The notes under the pieces were generated by a model. It was not told the DNA's origin. It did no database searches and saw nothing but the letters and a program-made list of their open reading frames with translations. The translations under genes and the position numbers were made by a program. Shown in pieces: positions 1-8,061 of a stretch of DNA of 64,000 nt. Source of the stretch: Banduia mediterranea (GTDB taxonomy: Bacteria; Pseudomonadota; Gammaproteobacteria; Nevskiales; Nevskiaceae); NCBI RefSeq assembly GCF_031846245.1, contig NZ_JAVRIC010000017.1:23165-87164 (forward strand), written 5' to 3'. How positions within the stretch are numbered: the first letter of the stretch is position 1; every line of letters starts with the position of its first letter.

Positions 1-345
1 GCAGGCGAGCTGGATGTCCAGCACCGGGCTGCCGGCGCCGTAGTCGAGATAGCGCGGTTCGCCGTCGGCGAGCACGTCCAGAGCCTGCTGCGCCACTTCG
101 GCCTCGACGCAACCGCCCGAGACGTAGCCGGCGCATTCACCGAGATCATTGATCGCCATTTCGGAGCCCAGAGGGCGCGGCGAGGAGCCCTCGATCTCGA
201 CGAGCGTGGCCAGCGCGAAGCGGCGGCCGTCGGCGAGCCAGCGCTCCAGCGTCGGCAGCAGATCGTCGACCAGGCCGTACTCCGGCCAGTCCGGCCAGTC
301 CGCCATGCGCGTGCCGGCCGGGATGCGCGGCGTCGTTTCGGGCAT
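1..345 (-). CDS. XdhC/CoxI family protein, N-terminal part (cut by window edge)
   Basis: The minus strand from ATG at 345 reads open to the window edge (115 residues visible). The segment around residues 45-85 (LATLVEIEGSSPRPLGSEM, then GYVSGGCVEAEVAQQA) is the CoxI/XdhC N-terminal signature. Members of this family bind or sulfurate the molybdenum cofactor and help insert it into xanthine dehydrogenase-type enzymes. The start overlaps the stop of the upstream molybdopterin subunit by one base (ATGA), so this is the third gene of an iorA-iorB-xdhC-like operon and probably the dedicated maturation factor of that enzyme. The C-terminal Rossmann part lies outside the window, so completeness cannot be judged. 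Confidence 0.85.
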   Translation of the reverse strand, partial: MPETTPRIPAGTRMADWPDWPEYGLVDDLLPTLERWLADGRRFALATLVEIEGSSPRPLGSEMAINDLGECAGYVSGGCVEAEVAQQALDVLADGEPRYLDYGAGSPVLDIQLAC

Positions 346-2564
346 CAGGCCTTGGTCAGCCCGGCGCGCGTGAATGGCAGTTGACGTACGCGTTTGCCGG
401 TGAGCTTGTACACCGCATTGGCCACGGCCGGCGCCAACGGCGGCACGCCGGGTTCACCGACGCCGGTGGGCTGCTCCTGCGACGGCACGATGTGCACCTC
501 CACCTTCGGCATCTCGGGAATCCGCAATACTTTGTAATCGTGGAAGTTGCTCTGTTTGGGCACACCGTTCTCGATCGTGATCTCGCCGTACAGCGCGGCG
601 GCCAGGGCAAAGCCCGCGCCGCCTTCCATCTGCGCCGCAATCTGGTCGGGGTTGACCGGAACACCGCAGTCCACGGCGACGGTGAGGCGATGCACGCGCG
701 GCAGGCCGTCCTTGCCGATCGAGACTTCGGCCACGTGCGCGACGTAGGAGTCGAACGAGAAATGCACGGCCACGCCGAGCGCGCGGCCGGCTTCGGGCTT
801 GTTGCCCCAGCCGGACTTCTCGGCCGCCAGCTTGAGCACGCCGGCCATGCGCGGCGCTTCGTCGAGCAGCGCCAGGCGGAATTCCACAGGGTCGCGTCCG
901 GCCTTTTCGGCCAGTTCGTCCATCAGGGTTTCCATGACGAAACCGGTATGCGTGTTGCCGACCGAACGCCACCACAGCGGACGCACCGCCTGCTTCGGCG
1001 AATGCATGGTCACCGAGAACGCCGGAATTGCGTAGGGCGTGGGTTCGATCCCTTCGCTGGTCGATTCGTCCACGCCGTTTTTGACGTTGCCGGCCATGAT
1101 GTCCGTGGCGCCCATGATCGACTGGCCGACGATGCTGTGCTGCCACGCGGTGATGGCGCCTTCACCGTCGAGACCGATCTTCGCCTTGTGGACGTACAGC
1201 GGGCGGTAGAGGCCGCCCTGCATGTCATCCTCGCGACTCCACTGCACCCGAATCGGCACTTCGCTCCCGCTCTTCTGTTTCATCGCCTTGGCGACGTTGA
1301 CGGCTTCCACCGTGAAGTCGGCCCAGGCATTGGCGCGCCTGCCGAAGCTGCCGCCCGAGATCAGGGGATTGAGTGAAACTTGTTCGGGCTTGAGCCCGGC
1401 GGCCCCGGCCGCCTTGGGAAGGTCTATCGACGGGAATTGGTGGCCGCCCCAGGTTTCCAGCTTCCCGTCGTGCAGCCAGGCCACGCAATTCATCGGCTCC
1501 ATTGAGGCGTGTGCGAGGTATGGCAGGCGGTACACCGCATCGAGAGTGATCTTGGCACCGTCGAGTCCGCTCTGGGTCTTGTCCGAGGCCACGACGACGG
1601 CGCCGGCCTGGTCGGTCATCGCTTCGTATTCCTCGTAGAGCGCCTCGCTCGACGCCGGGCCGGCGCCGCTGCGGTCCCATTCCAGCTTCAGCAGCTTGCG
1701 TGCCTTCAGGGCTGGCCACATCGACTTTGCGACCACCGCCACGCCTTCGGGAACCTTCACGACATCGACGACACCGCTGAGCTTGAGCGCCTCGGCTGCG
1801 TCGAAGGACTTGAGGCTGGCACCGAATGCCGGTGGTCGCGCGATCACCGCCGTCAGCAGACCGGGGAGTTTCACGTCGATCGTGTAGGTCGCCGTGCCGT
1901 TGCACTTGGCCGGGGAATCCAGACGATGCGTATTGCGCTTGCCGACGTAGACGAACTTCGACGGGTCCTTGAGCGGTGCGTTCTTCGGCGGCTGCAGCGT
2001 CGCCGCATCCTCGGCCAGCTCGCCGAATGTGGCGGAGTTGCCGCCGCCCGACACCACGCCCTTGCTCACCGAGATCTGCTTCGCCGGAACCCCCCAGCGC
2101 CTGGCTGCGGCCTCCACCAGCATCGCCCGCGCGGTGGCGCCGGCATGACGCATCTGCATCCAGGAATTGGCGATCGCGGTCGAGCCGCCGGTGCCCTGCA
2201 TGCCCCCCATGTTGAGGTTGCCGTAGAGCTTGGCATTGGCGGGAGCGTACTCCGCTTGGACGCGGGCGAGATCGGCGTCGAGTTCCTCGGCGAGAATCGT
2301 GGTCAGGCCCGTGGTCACGCCCTGGCCCATCTCGTGATGCTTGACGACCAGCGTCACCGTGTCGTCGGGCGCGATGCGCACAAAGGCGTTCGGCGCGAAT
2401 TGAGTGTCGGCCGTTTGCGCCGCGCGTGCGCGGCCGGGCGATGCGAGATAAACGCCCATGACCAGTCCGACGGCACCGGTGGACTTGAGAAAACTGCGCC
2501 GGTCGAGCCCGCCACCGAGCATGTGGAGTTCGCGAGCCAGGGTATTGGAGTCCAGAAATTTCAT
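345..2564 (-). CDS. Molybdopterin-binding subunit, isoquinoline 1-oxidoreductase beta-type aldehyde/xanthine oxidase family
   Basis: A 739-aa large subunit of a molybdenum hydroxylase. The N-terminus has a twin-arginine signal (DRRSFLKSTGAVGLVMG, residues about 22-38, cleavage near SPGRARA), so the folded enzyme should be exported or membrane-attached. The motifs GQGVTTGLTTILAEELDAD, GGSFGRRANAW and GVGEPGVPPLAPA are typical of the IorB subgroup, which has two fused Mo-binding halves and lacks its own FeS or FAD domain. It lies 12 bp downstream of the [2Fe-2S] subunit gene and overlaps the XdhC-like gene. Family members oxidise N-heteroaromatics or aldehydes and pass electrons to a membrane cytochrome. 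The substrate here is unknown. Nothing in the sequence ties it to the purine genes beyond belonging to the same enzyme superfamily. Confidence 0.88.
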   Translation of the reverse strand: MKFLDSNTLARELHMLGGGLDRRSFLKSTGAVGLVMGVYLASPGRARAAQTADTQFAPNAFVRIAPDDTVTLVVKHHEMGQGVTTGLTTILAEELDADLARVQAEYAPANAKLYGNLNMGGMQGTGGSTAIANSWMQMRHAGATARAMLVEAAARRWGVPAKQISVSKGVVSGGGNSATFGELAEDAATLQPPKNAPLKDPSKFVYVGKRNTHRLDSPAKCNGTATYTIDVKLPGLLTAVIARPPAFGASLKSFDAAEALKLSGVVDVVKVPEGVAVVAKSMWPALKARKLLKLEWDRSGAGPASSEALYEEYEAMTDQAGAVVVASDKTQSGLDGAKITLDAVYRLPYLAHASMEPMNCVAWLHDGKLETWGGHQFPSIDLPKAAGAAGLKPEQVSLNPLISGGSFGRRANAWADFTVEAVNVAKAMKQKSGSEVPIRVQWSREDDMQGGLYRPLYVHKAKIGLDGEGAITAWQHSIVGQSIMGATDIMAGNVKNGVDESTSEGIEPTPYAIPAFSVTMHSPKQAVRPLWWRSVGNTHTGFVMETLMDELAEKAGRDPVEFRLALLDEAPRMAGVLKLAAEKSGWGNKPEAGRALGVAVHFSFDSYVAHVAEVSIGKDGLPRVHRLTVAVDCGVPVNPDQIAAQMEGGAGFALAAALYGEITIENGVPKQSNFHDYKVLRIPEMPKVEVHIVPSQEQPTGVGEPGVPPLAPAVANAVYKLTGKRVRQLPFTRAGLTKA

Positions 2565-2576
2565 GGCGCGTCGTCC

Positions 2577-3035
2577 TCAGGCCGTCATCTGTTCTGCGGC
2601 GCGATGAATCGCGGCGCGAATGCGTTGATAGGTCGCGCAGCGGCAGATGTTGCCGGCCATCGCGCCATCGATGTCGTCGTCGGTCGGTTTCGGAATCTGC
2701 TCCAGCAGCGCCACCGCCGACATGATCTGACCGGACTGGCAGTAGCCGCATTGCACCACGTCGAGTTCGACCCAGGCTGCCTGCACCGCCTTGGCGGCCT
2801 TCGACGACAAGCCCTCGATGGTGGTGATTTCGGCGTTCTGCGCGATCGAGTACGGCGCCGAGCAGGCGCGCAGCGGAGAGCCGTTGACGTGCACGGTGCA
2901 GGCGCCGCACTGGGCGATGCCGCAGCCGAACTTGGTGCCGGTCAGGCCCAGTTCGTCGCGCAAAACCCACAGCAGCGGGGTATCGGAATCGACCTCGACT
3001 TCGTGGATCTGGCCGTTGACCTTGAGGCTGGGCAT
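2577..3035 (-). CDS. [2Fe-2S] subunit of molybdenum hydroxylase, IorA-type
   Basis: A 152-aa small subunit with a plant-type ferredoxin domain ([15 protein letters not shown], about residues 38-52) and an alpha-helical second [2Fe-2S] domain ([10 protein letters not shown] and [12 protein letters not shown]). This two-cluster layout is standard for the small subunits of the xanthine oxidase family. It has no signal peptide, as expected if it is exported together with the Tat-signal large subunit encoded immediately downstream. The start ATG is preceded by an AAGGAG-like ribosome binding site on the minus strand. It is the first gene of the operon; the upstream spacer holds a repeat element and no obvious regulator. 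Confidence 0.9.
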   Translation of the reverse strand: MPSLKVNGQIHEVEVDSDTPLLWVLRDELGLTGTKFGCGIAQCGACTVHVNGSPLRACSAPYSIAQNAEITTIEGLSSKAAKAVQAAWVELDVVQCGYCQSGQIMSAVALLEQIPKPTDDDIDGAMAGNICRCATYQRIRAAIHRAAEQMTA

Positions 3036-3375
3036 GTTGGTCTCCTTGGGTAGTCCGTGGGGGTTTGCGTCACGGCGCGTGCCTGGATGCCTATCCGCCG
3101 AATCGGTGTCGCCATGCCGGAGCAGACACTTTTACCGGTTCGGCCGACTGGGCCTTGTGCCATAGGTTAGCGTGAATCACGCGCGGCGTGATGCCGACCG
3201 ACCCTCGCCCGCTTGCGGGGAGAGAGAGGGGGGCCGCTCGCGGCTGCGAGCGGCGTATGAGGGCAACGACCATGCCGCAGGTGATTCATGAGGACCACCT
3301 GCGGAGCGGGTGGTGGGGTGAGGCTGATCGCTCCCAGCGTAGGATTCATTTTTCCGGTGCCTCTGGGCATGGCCG
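3036..3375. other. Intergenic spacer (340 bp) with repeat element
   Basis: There is no credible gene here. The right two thirds (from 3171) are a repeat related to 24769-24894. The left part should carry the promoter of the [2Fe-2S]/Mo-hydroxylase operon, but I cannot pick out convincing -35/-10 boxes. Confidence 0.6.
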
Positions 3376-3380
3376 TCAGA
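3171..3380. repeat. Intergenic repeat element, copy A (GTGAATCACGCGCG family)
   Basis: Begins with CGTGAATCACGCGCGGCGTG, passes through CGCCCGCTTGCGGGG and ATGCCGCAGGTGATTCATG, and ends with GGCATGGCCGTCAGA, which runs into the stop codon of the copper receptor gene. The same blocks in the same order occur at 24769-24894. GTGAATCA near the left end and TGATTCAT in the middle give it an inverted-repeat character, as in REP/BIME-type elements at gene 3' ends. Confidence 0.7.
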
Positions 3381-5523
3381 AGTTCATCGTCACGCCGATG
3401 TTGATCGAGCGGCCACGGCCCGGTACCGGGCGTAACACGCCGGTGGCGTCGAAGTCTCCGAGAGACTGGCCGCCCAGCGGCAGCGTGTAGGCCTTGTCGA
3501 GGAGATTGTCCACACCCAGTTCCAGACGCCAGGACTGCCAGCGGTAGGCCGTGGCCAGGCCGATGAGGGTGTAGCCGCCAGTTTCGGGTTCGACGCGGGT
3601 GTCATCGACGCGGGTCTTGGCAGCCACGGCCTCCACGCGCAGGCGGTTTTCCCAGGCGCCGAGCTGGTGCTGCAGCGTCAGTACCGCGTTGGGTGGCATC
3701 TGGTGGTAGAGCGATCCGCCATCCTCGCGGTTCTTGCCGCGAACCCAGGATGCGGCCAGCTCGGCGCTGGCGCCGCCCCAGGTTTGCGAGGCGAACAGAT
3801 GGCGCGCGGCCGACAGGTCCACGCCATAGAGCTCGGCCGACTGGTTGACCAGTTGCAGCTGCGAAAAGCCGTTGGACAGCTCGGCGAGCGGCATCGCGTC
3901 GATGTAGTCGTGCACGCGGGTGTAGTACGGTGTGAGTTCGACCTGCCAAGGATGGATCGCGCCGCCCTGCAGGCGGGCGCTGGCGCTGAAGGTATCGGCG
4001 GTTTCGGGTTCGAGTTCGAGATTGCCGACATAGCCGTTGCCGTCGCCGTACCAGCCGATCATGCGGCTGGACATTGAACCGCGACCCCAGGCGTAGCGTT
4101 CGTAGAGGTTGGGGGATCGCGTTTTCCGCGCATAGCCGAGTTCCAGCGTCAGTTGTTCGCTGGCCTGGTAGCGCGCCAGCGCACTGAGGTCGAGATGGCT
4201 GTCCTGCCGGTCATGATCGACGGCATTGAAGGCCTCGGCCGCCGCCGCGTCGGCGGCGCTCATCATGCTGGTGGTTGAATACGGCTGCACGTCGCCGGTG
4301 TTCATCCACACGATATCGTTGCGAACGCCGAGCAGTGTGGTCCAGCTCGCGCTCCAGCGCGCCTGCCACTCGGCGAAACTGCCCAGGCGCGTGCGATAGG
4401 CATCGTTGACGTTCACATAGGTGTCTGGCCCCATCATCATGCTGCCTTCGACCGCGGGCCAGTAGTCGTTCAGGGTCTGGCGCTGCAGTTCGTTGCCGAC
4501 GCGCAGGCTGTCGCGCGGCGACAGTTCGATGTCGCCCGAGACCCGATAGCCGGCGCTGCGCACGCGCGTGACCATCGGCATGCCGCCGTTCGCGGTTCCG
4601 CCCTTGTCGGCCAGGAAGTTCATTTCGTGCTCGGTGTCGCGATAGTAGGCACGCGTGTCCAGCGTTCCCCAGTCGTAGCTGCCGCGATAGCGCAGCGCGC
4701 CCTGCGCCGAGCGGTTGAAGCTCATGTCCATGTACTGATTCGGAAATCCCTCGTACGGCGAATGCTGGAGGCTGCCGTCGAGTTCGACCAGTCCGCGGGC
4801 GGTGCGCATCGCCAGTTTCAGGGTCTGGTCGAGCTTCTCGTACTCGGTGGAGCGGACTTCGCCGTCGCCGTCGCCGCCCTCGTAGTTGTGCGAACGAACG
4901 CCGGAAGCCGAGTAAGCGAGGTGATAGCGGTCGGAGGCGAGCATGGCGCCGAGCTGGCCGCCGCCAACATCGCCGTTGCTGCGATAGAAGGCGCCCGCCT
5001 GGCCGGCGAACAGGCGCTCGCCGATGTCCGCGAAGCGGGGTTCGGCCGATTCCACGGCGATGGTGCCGCCGATGCTGTCGCCGCCGAGACTCACCGGCGT
5101 GATGCCGGCGATGACGTTGATCGTGGCGATCGTCTGCGGGTCGGTGTACGACAGCGGCGGGTTCATGTGATTGGGACAGGCATTGTCGATCGCCACGCCG
5201 TCGATGACCACGCGCACGCGATCGTCGTTGAGGCCGTGAATGCTCGGCAGGCTCGAAAAGCCGCCGGCGCCGTTGGCCGACACGCCGGGAATGCTGCGCA
5301 GCAGCTCGGCGACGTCACTGCTGGAGGCGGCGGCGCGATCAAGGTCCTCGCGGGTCAGGCGGCCCTGGTTGAGGGCCGATTCAGCCTCGCTGCCTTCGAT
5401 CAGGGTCATCGGCAGTTCGAAGGGCTCCCCGGCAAAAGCCGGGGCGTGGTACAGGCAGGCGGCCGCGACGGCGACCAGGCACAGGCGCGATGCCGGTGCA
5501 TACGGATTCTTGCGAATAGTCAT
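3376..5523 (-). CDS. oprC: TonB-dependent copper receptor, OprC/NosA type
   Basis: A 715-aa outer-membrane receptor. The start chosen at 5523 gives a signal peptide (MTIRKNPYAPASRLCLVAVA, cleavage after HAPAFA). The plug domain contains RSIPGVSANGAGGFSSLPSI and then IDNACPNHMNPPLSYTDP. That Cys/His/Met-containing segment is diagnostic of the TonB-linked copper receptor family. The C-terminus ends in an aromatic residue (INIGVTMNF), as expected for a beta-barrel. Met-rich stretches such as MISMS-like and SMMMGP segments fit copper handling. It follows a DUF2946 gene in the same orientation, a pairing common in copper-responsive operons. Known function: uptake or sensing of copper across the outer membrane. 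A longer reading frame extends upstream to 5907, but it would lack a signal peptide and overlap the DUF2946 gene. Confidence 0.9.
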   Translation of the reverse strand: MTIRKNPYAPASRLCLVAVAAACLYHAPAFAGEPFELPMTLIEGSEAESALNQGRLTREDLDRAAASSSDVAELLRSIPGVSANGAGGFSSLPSIHGLNDDRVRVVIDGVAIDNACPNHMNPPLSYTDPQTIATINVIAGITPVSLGGDSIGGTIAVESAEPRFADIGERLFAGQAGAFYRSNGDVGGGQLGAMLASDRYHLAYSASGVRSHNYEGGDGDGEVRSTEYEKLDQTLKLAMRTARGLVELDGSLQHSPYEGFPNQYMDMSFNRSAQGALRYRGSYDWGTLDTRAYYRDTEHEMNFLADKGGTANGGMPMVTRVRSAGYRVSGDIELSPRDSLRVGNELQRQTLNDYWPAVEGSMMMGPDTYVNVNDAYRTRLGSFAEWQARWSASWTTLLGVRNDIVWMNTGDVQPYSTTSMMSAADAAAAEAFNAVDHDRQDSHLDLSALARYQASEQLTLELGYARKTRSPNLYERYAWGRGSMSSRMIGWYGDGNGYVGNLELEPETADTFSASARLQGGAIHPWQVELTPYYTRVHDYIDAMPLAELSNGFSQLQLVNQSAELYGVDLSAARHLFASQTWGGASAELAASWVRGKNREDGGSLYHQMPPNAVLTLQHQLGAWENRLRVEAVAAKTRVDDTRVEPETGGYTLIGLATAYRWQSWRLELGVDNLLDKAYTLPLGGQSLGDFDATGVLRPVPGRGRSINIGVTMNF

Positions 5524-5663
5524 GAGCGTCTCGTTGAACCCGGCGCGCGATGCGCACCGAGTCAGTCGGTTGCATACGGAAAGGCGCCGGCCGGCGCGCG
5601 CGGCGTCGGGCCAACGCGGCGCTGATGGGCAGCGGGTGCGGTCCGCGACAGGGACCGAAGGCT

Positions 5664-6041
5664 TCAGGCGAGAGCGGGAGGCCCGGTGGCGGGCGGGCGC
5701 GGCCGGCTGTCGGCGACGCGCAGGCGCGAGGGTGGCACCGTTGCCGCGAATGGCAGCGGTGCCGACGAGAACAAGGAGAGATCGACGCTTGGTAGACCCG
5801 GCATCGCCGCATGGGCGAAGGCGCAGGACTGAGTCAGCATGAGATGGTGGTCGGCGTGCGCCGCGTCGCCGACGTCCGGCGAGAACTGCGGACCGCCGCC
5901 GTTGCACAGGATCAGACCGATGCGGTGCTCACCGCCGTCCGCCGGGCCCAGCATGAAGCCCTGCGGAAGCAGGACATTCATCATCACGGCGACGAGCGCG
6001 AGGTACAGGGCTGTGCCGGAATGTCTGAGACGTGCGTTCAA
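5664..6041 (-). CDS. DUF2946 family protein, copper-associated
   Basis: A 125-aa protein with an N-terminal membrane segment (about residues 9-27, ALYLALVAVMMNVLLPQGFM) followed by a periplasmic tail with LILCNGGG, ADHHLML and QSCAFAHA. This Cys/His pattern is characteristic of DUF2946, a small inner-membrane or periplasmic family found with copper receptors. It lies 140 bp upstream of the TonB copper receptor gene on the same strand, so the two are likely co-transcribed. The biochemical role of the family is not established; metal binding is an inference from the Cys and His residues. Confidence 0.78.
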   Translation of the reverse strand: MNARLRHSGTALYLALVAVMMNVLLPQGFMLGPADGGEHRIGLILCNGGGPQFSPDVGDAAHADHHLMLTQSCAFAHAAMPGLPSVDLSLFSSAPLPFAATVPPSRLRVADSRPRPPATGPPALA

Positions 6042-6328
6042 GTTGAACGGCCGGAGGGATGGAACCGGCGTCCATTGTAGTCAGTGCGTGACACGGCGTC
6101 ATCCACGGGCGTCACCCGGCTTGATGGCCACCAGGACCATGAGGGCGTCCGAGCGCGTCGCGCGCGGTCCGGGCCGGACAGATTCCGTGCCTGCTGCGGT
6201 TGAAGACGGGTCGGCAAATCCAGGCTGTCCCTGTAAACCGATTCGGACAAGCGTCAAAACGCAGGATTCGACCGACAGGCGGACGCGGCATCGAACCCGA
6301 AGGCTGTAGGACGTGTAGGACGCAGCCC

Positions 6329-6439
6329 CTATCGCCGTCGCGACAGACCGGCCCCCATGGCCGCGCCGACCGCCACGCCGATCAGAATGTTGCCGAATGC
6401 CACGCCGAGCGCGCTGCCGATCAGGTGCCGATCAACCAA
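6329..6439 (-). CDS. Possible 36-aa glycine-zipper membrane peptide
   Basis: A short frame starting at a TTG inside the last codons of the preceding membrane protein gene and overlapping it by 19 bases. It reads LIGSALGVAFGNILIGVAVG, then AAMGAGLSRRR. The regular small-residue spacing and terminal RRR resemble glycine-zipper single-span peptides. The overlap would allow translational coupling. There is no canonical start codon, so this could be a chance frame. I list it because the composition is strikingly membrane-like. Confidence 0.3.
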   Translation of the reverse strand: MVDRHLIGSALGVAFGNILIGVAVGAAMGAGLSRRR

Positions 6440-6747
6440 CTCAGCAGACTGAGGCCGATCAGCAGGTACAACGTACCGCTGACGAATGCGCGTTTCATGT
6501 AGGCGCGCAGCGCCGCATAGAGCAATAGCAGGCCCACGATCAGAGGTACCAGCCCGACGGTGGAATCGCTGATGCCCAGGGCCTGTGCGACCCCGCTCAC
6601 GAAATCCGAGATCGCCCCGCGGATGAAGCCGAGGACCGTTGCCAGAGCCTCGACGATGAAGCGAATGAGGCTGCCGAGAATATTGCCCAGCCACTGGAAG
6701 AACCCGTCGGCATGGGTGGGTGGCATTGCGGCGCGGAGTGAATTCAT
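6421..6747 (-). CDS. Small inner-membrane protein, unknown function
   Basis: A 108-aa protein with a first amphipathic or hydrophobic region (WLGNILGSLIRFIVEALATV, about residues 20-39) and two strongly hydrophobic stretches (LVPLIVGLLLLYAALRAYM and SGTLYLLIGLSLLSWLI). No catalytic motif is visible and I do not recognise the family. It stands alone between the copper pair and the M20 hydrolase gene (6784-8061), 36 bp downstream of the M20 stop on the same strand, so it could be the distal gene of the purine operon. A start at the internal Met (residue 8) is also possible. Confidence 0.55.
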   Translation of the reverse strand: MNSLRAAMPPTHADGFFQWLGNILGSLIRFIVEALATVLGFIRGAISDFVSGVAQALGISDSTVGLVPLIVGLLLLYAALRAYMKRAFVSGTLYLLIGLSLLSWLIGT

Positions 6748-6783
6748 CGCGGCATCTTAGCCTTGTCGGTGGCATTCAAGCGT

Positions 6784-8061
6784 TCAATCGAGCAGCCATT
6801 CCGCCAACGCGCAGGCCACGGTCTGCGTCGCCGCCTTGAGGTCGTTCAGGCGCAGGCATTCGTCGGCGGCGTGGCCGTTGGCCTCGCCCAATGTGCGCGG
6901 GCCGGCGCCATAGAGCACGGTGGGAATGCCGGCGGCGGTGTAGTGGCGCGCGTCGGTGTACAGCGGCACGCCGTGTTCGACGACGGCGGTGCCGAGGAAG
7001 TATCCGCCATGCCGTTGCAGGCTCTCGCAGAGCCGGTCCGCACCCGGCAGCTTGACCAGCGGCAGCGCCAGCAGCAGACGGCGCAGTTCGATGCGTATGC
7101 CGGGGATGGCGCCGGCCGTGGATTCGATCAGCTGACGCAGTTCGGTTTCGACGGCGTGCGGCGCTTCCTCCGGAATCATGCGGCGGTCGATGCGAAAGCG
7201 CACAAGGTCCGGCACCACGTTGGTGTTGATGCCGCCCTCGATCAAACCGACGTTGAGCGTGGGGTGATCGATGCCGTGGGTGTGCGAGTGGCGCGTCGCG
7301 AGTTCGTCGCGCGAGGCGTACAGCGCCTGCAGGATCGTCGTTGCCGCGGCCAGTGCATCGACGCCGGATTGCGGCATCGCCGCATGGCCCTGCTTGCCGT
7401 GCACCGTCACTTCCAGATGCAGGCAGCCGTTGTGCGCCGTGGTCACGGCGTAGGCGAAGCCAGCGCCGAGCGCGAGGTCGGGCTTGCTCAGTCCCTGTTC
7501 CAGCAGGCGGCGCGGACCAATGTCACCGCCGACCTCCTCGTCGTAGGTGAAGTGCAGTTCGATACTGCCCTTGAGCGCCGCACCGCTGGCGGCGAGGTTT
7601 TTCAGGGCCAGCAGCGCGTAGGTGTAAGTCGCGAAATCGGACTTGCTGACGGCGACGCCGCGGCCAAGCATCACCGGACCATGCTGTGGGTCTTCGACGA
7701 TGGCGGCGCCGTAGGGGTCTTGCGTCCAGCCGCGGCCCGGCGGCACCACGTCGCCGTGCGCGTTGAGCGCGATGCAGGGGCCACCGTCGCCGAAGCGCTG
7801 GCGCACGATCAGGTTGGTGGAGGAGATCATCCCGGCCGCGCGGGTCACGGCCTCCGGCACCGGATATTCCTCCACTTCAAGACCGAGTTCGCGCAGCAGT
7901 GCCGCCGCCTTGAGCGCATGCGCCGCGCAGTCGCCCGGCGGGTTGTCGGTGGGAATGCGCACCAGTTGGGCGAGAAAATCGCAGGCCGCCGGGAAGTCGG
8001 TTTCGACCTGGGCGGCGAGTGCGTCACGGGTTCGATCGTCGATCATTGCCGGAGTCGTCAT
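6784..8061 (-). CDS. M20 family metallohydrolase (ArgE/DapE-like) at the end of the purine operon
   Basis: A 425-aa cytosolic protein. The M20 fold is indicated by ALNAHGDVVPPG (metal-binding His and Asp, about residue 95) and FTYDEEVGGDIGP (catalytic Glu plus metal-binding Glu). The usual bridging-metal motif GRGxxDMKG is replaced by GRGVAVSKSDFATY, so the bridging Asp position is Val, with an Asp four residues later. The ATG overlaps the stop of the UraD-AllC fusion gene (ATGA), so it is translationally coupled to ureide breakdown. Family members remove acyl or carbamoyl groups from amino-acid-like substrates. A role on a ureidoglycolate- or carbamoyl-type intermediate is plausible from context but unproven. 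Confidence 0.75.
   Translation of the reverse strand: MTTPAMIDDRTRDALAAQVETDFPAACDFLAQLVRIPTDNPPGDCAAHALKAAALLRELGLEVEEYPVPEAVTRAAGMISSTNLIVRQRFGDGGPCIALNAHGDVVPPGRGWTQDPYGAAIVEDPQHGPVMLGRGVAVSKSDFATYTYALLALKNLAASGAALKGSIELHFTYDEEVGGDIGPRRLLEQGLSKPDLALGAGFAYAVTTAHNGCLHLEVTVHGKQGHAAMPQSGVDALAAATTILQALYASRDELATRHSHTHGIDHPTLNVGLIEGGINTNVVPDLVRFRIDRRMIPEEAPHAVETELRQLIESTAGAIPGIRIELRRLLLALPLVKLPGADRLCESLQRHGGYFLGTAVVEHGVPLYTDARHYTAAGIPTVLYGAGPRTLGEANGHAADECLRLNDLKAATQTVACALAEWLLD

Noticed and set aside
345..3035. The first molybdenum hydroxylase as a second xanthine dehydrogenase
   Set aside because: The Tat signal, lack of a FAD domain and IorB-like layout fit the isoquinoline oxidoreductase branch instead.
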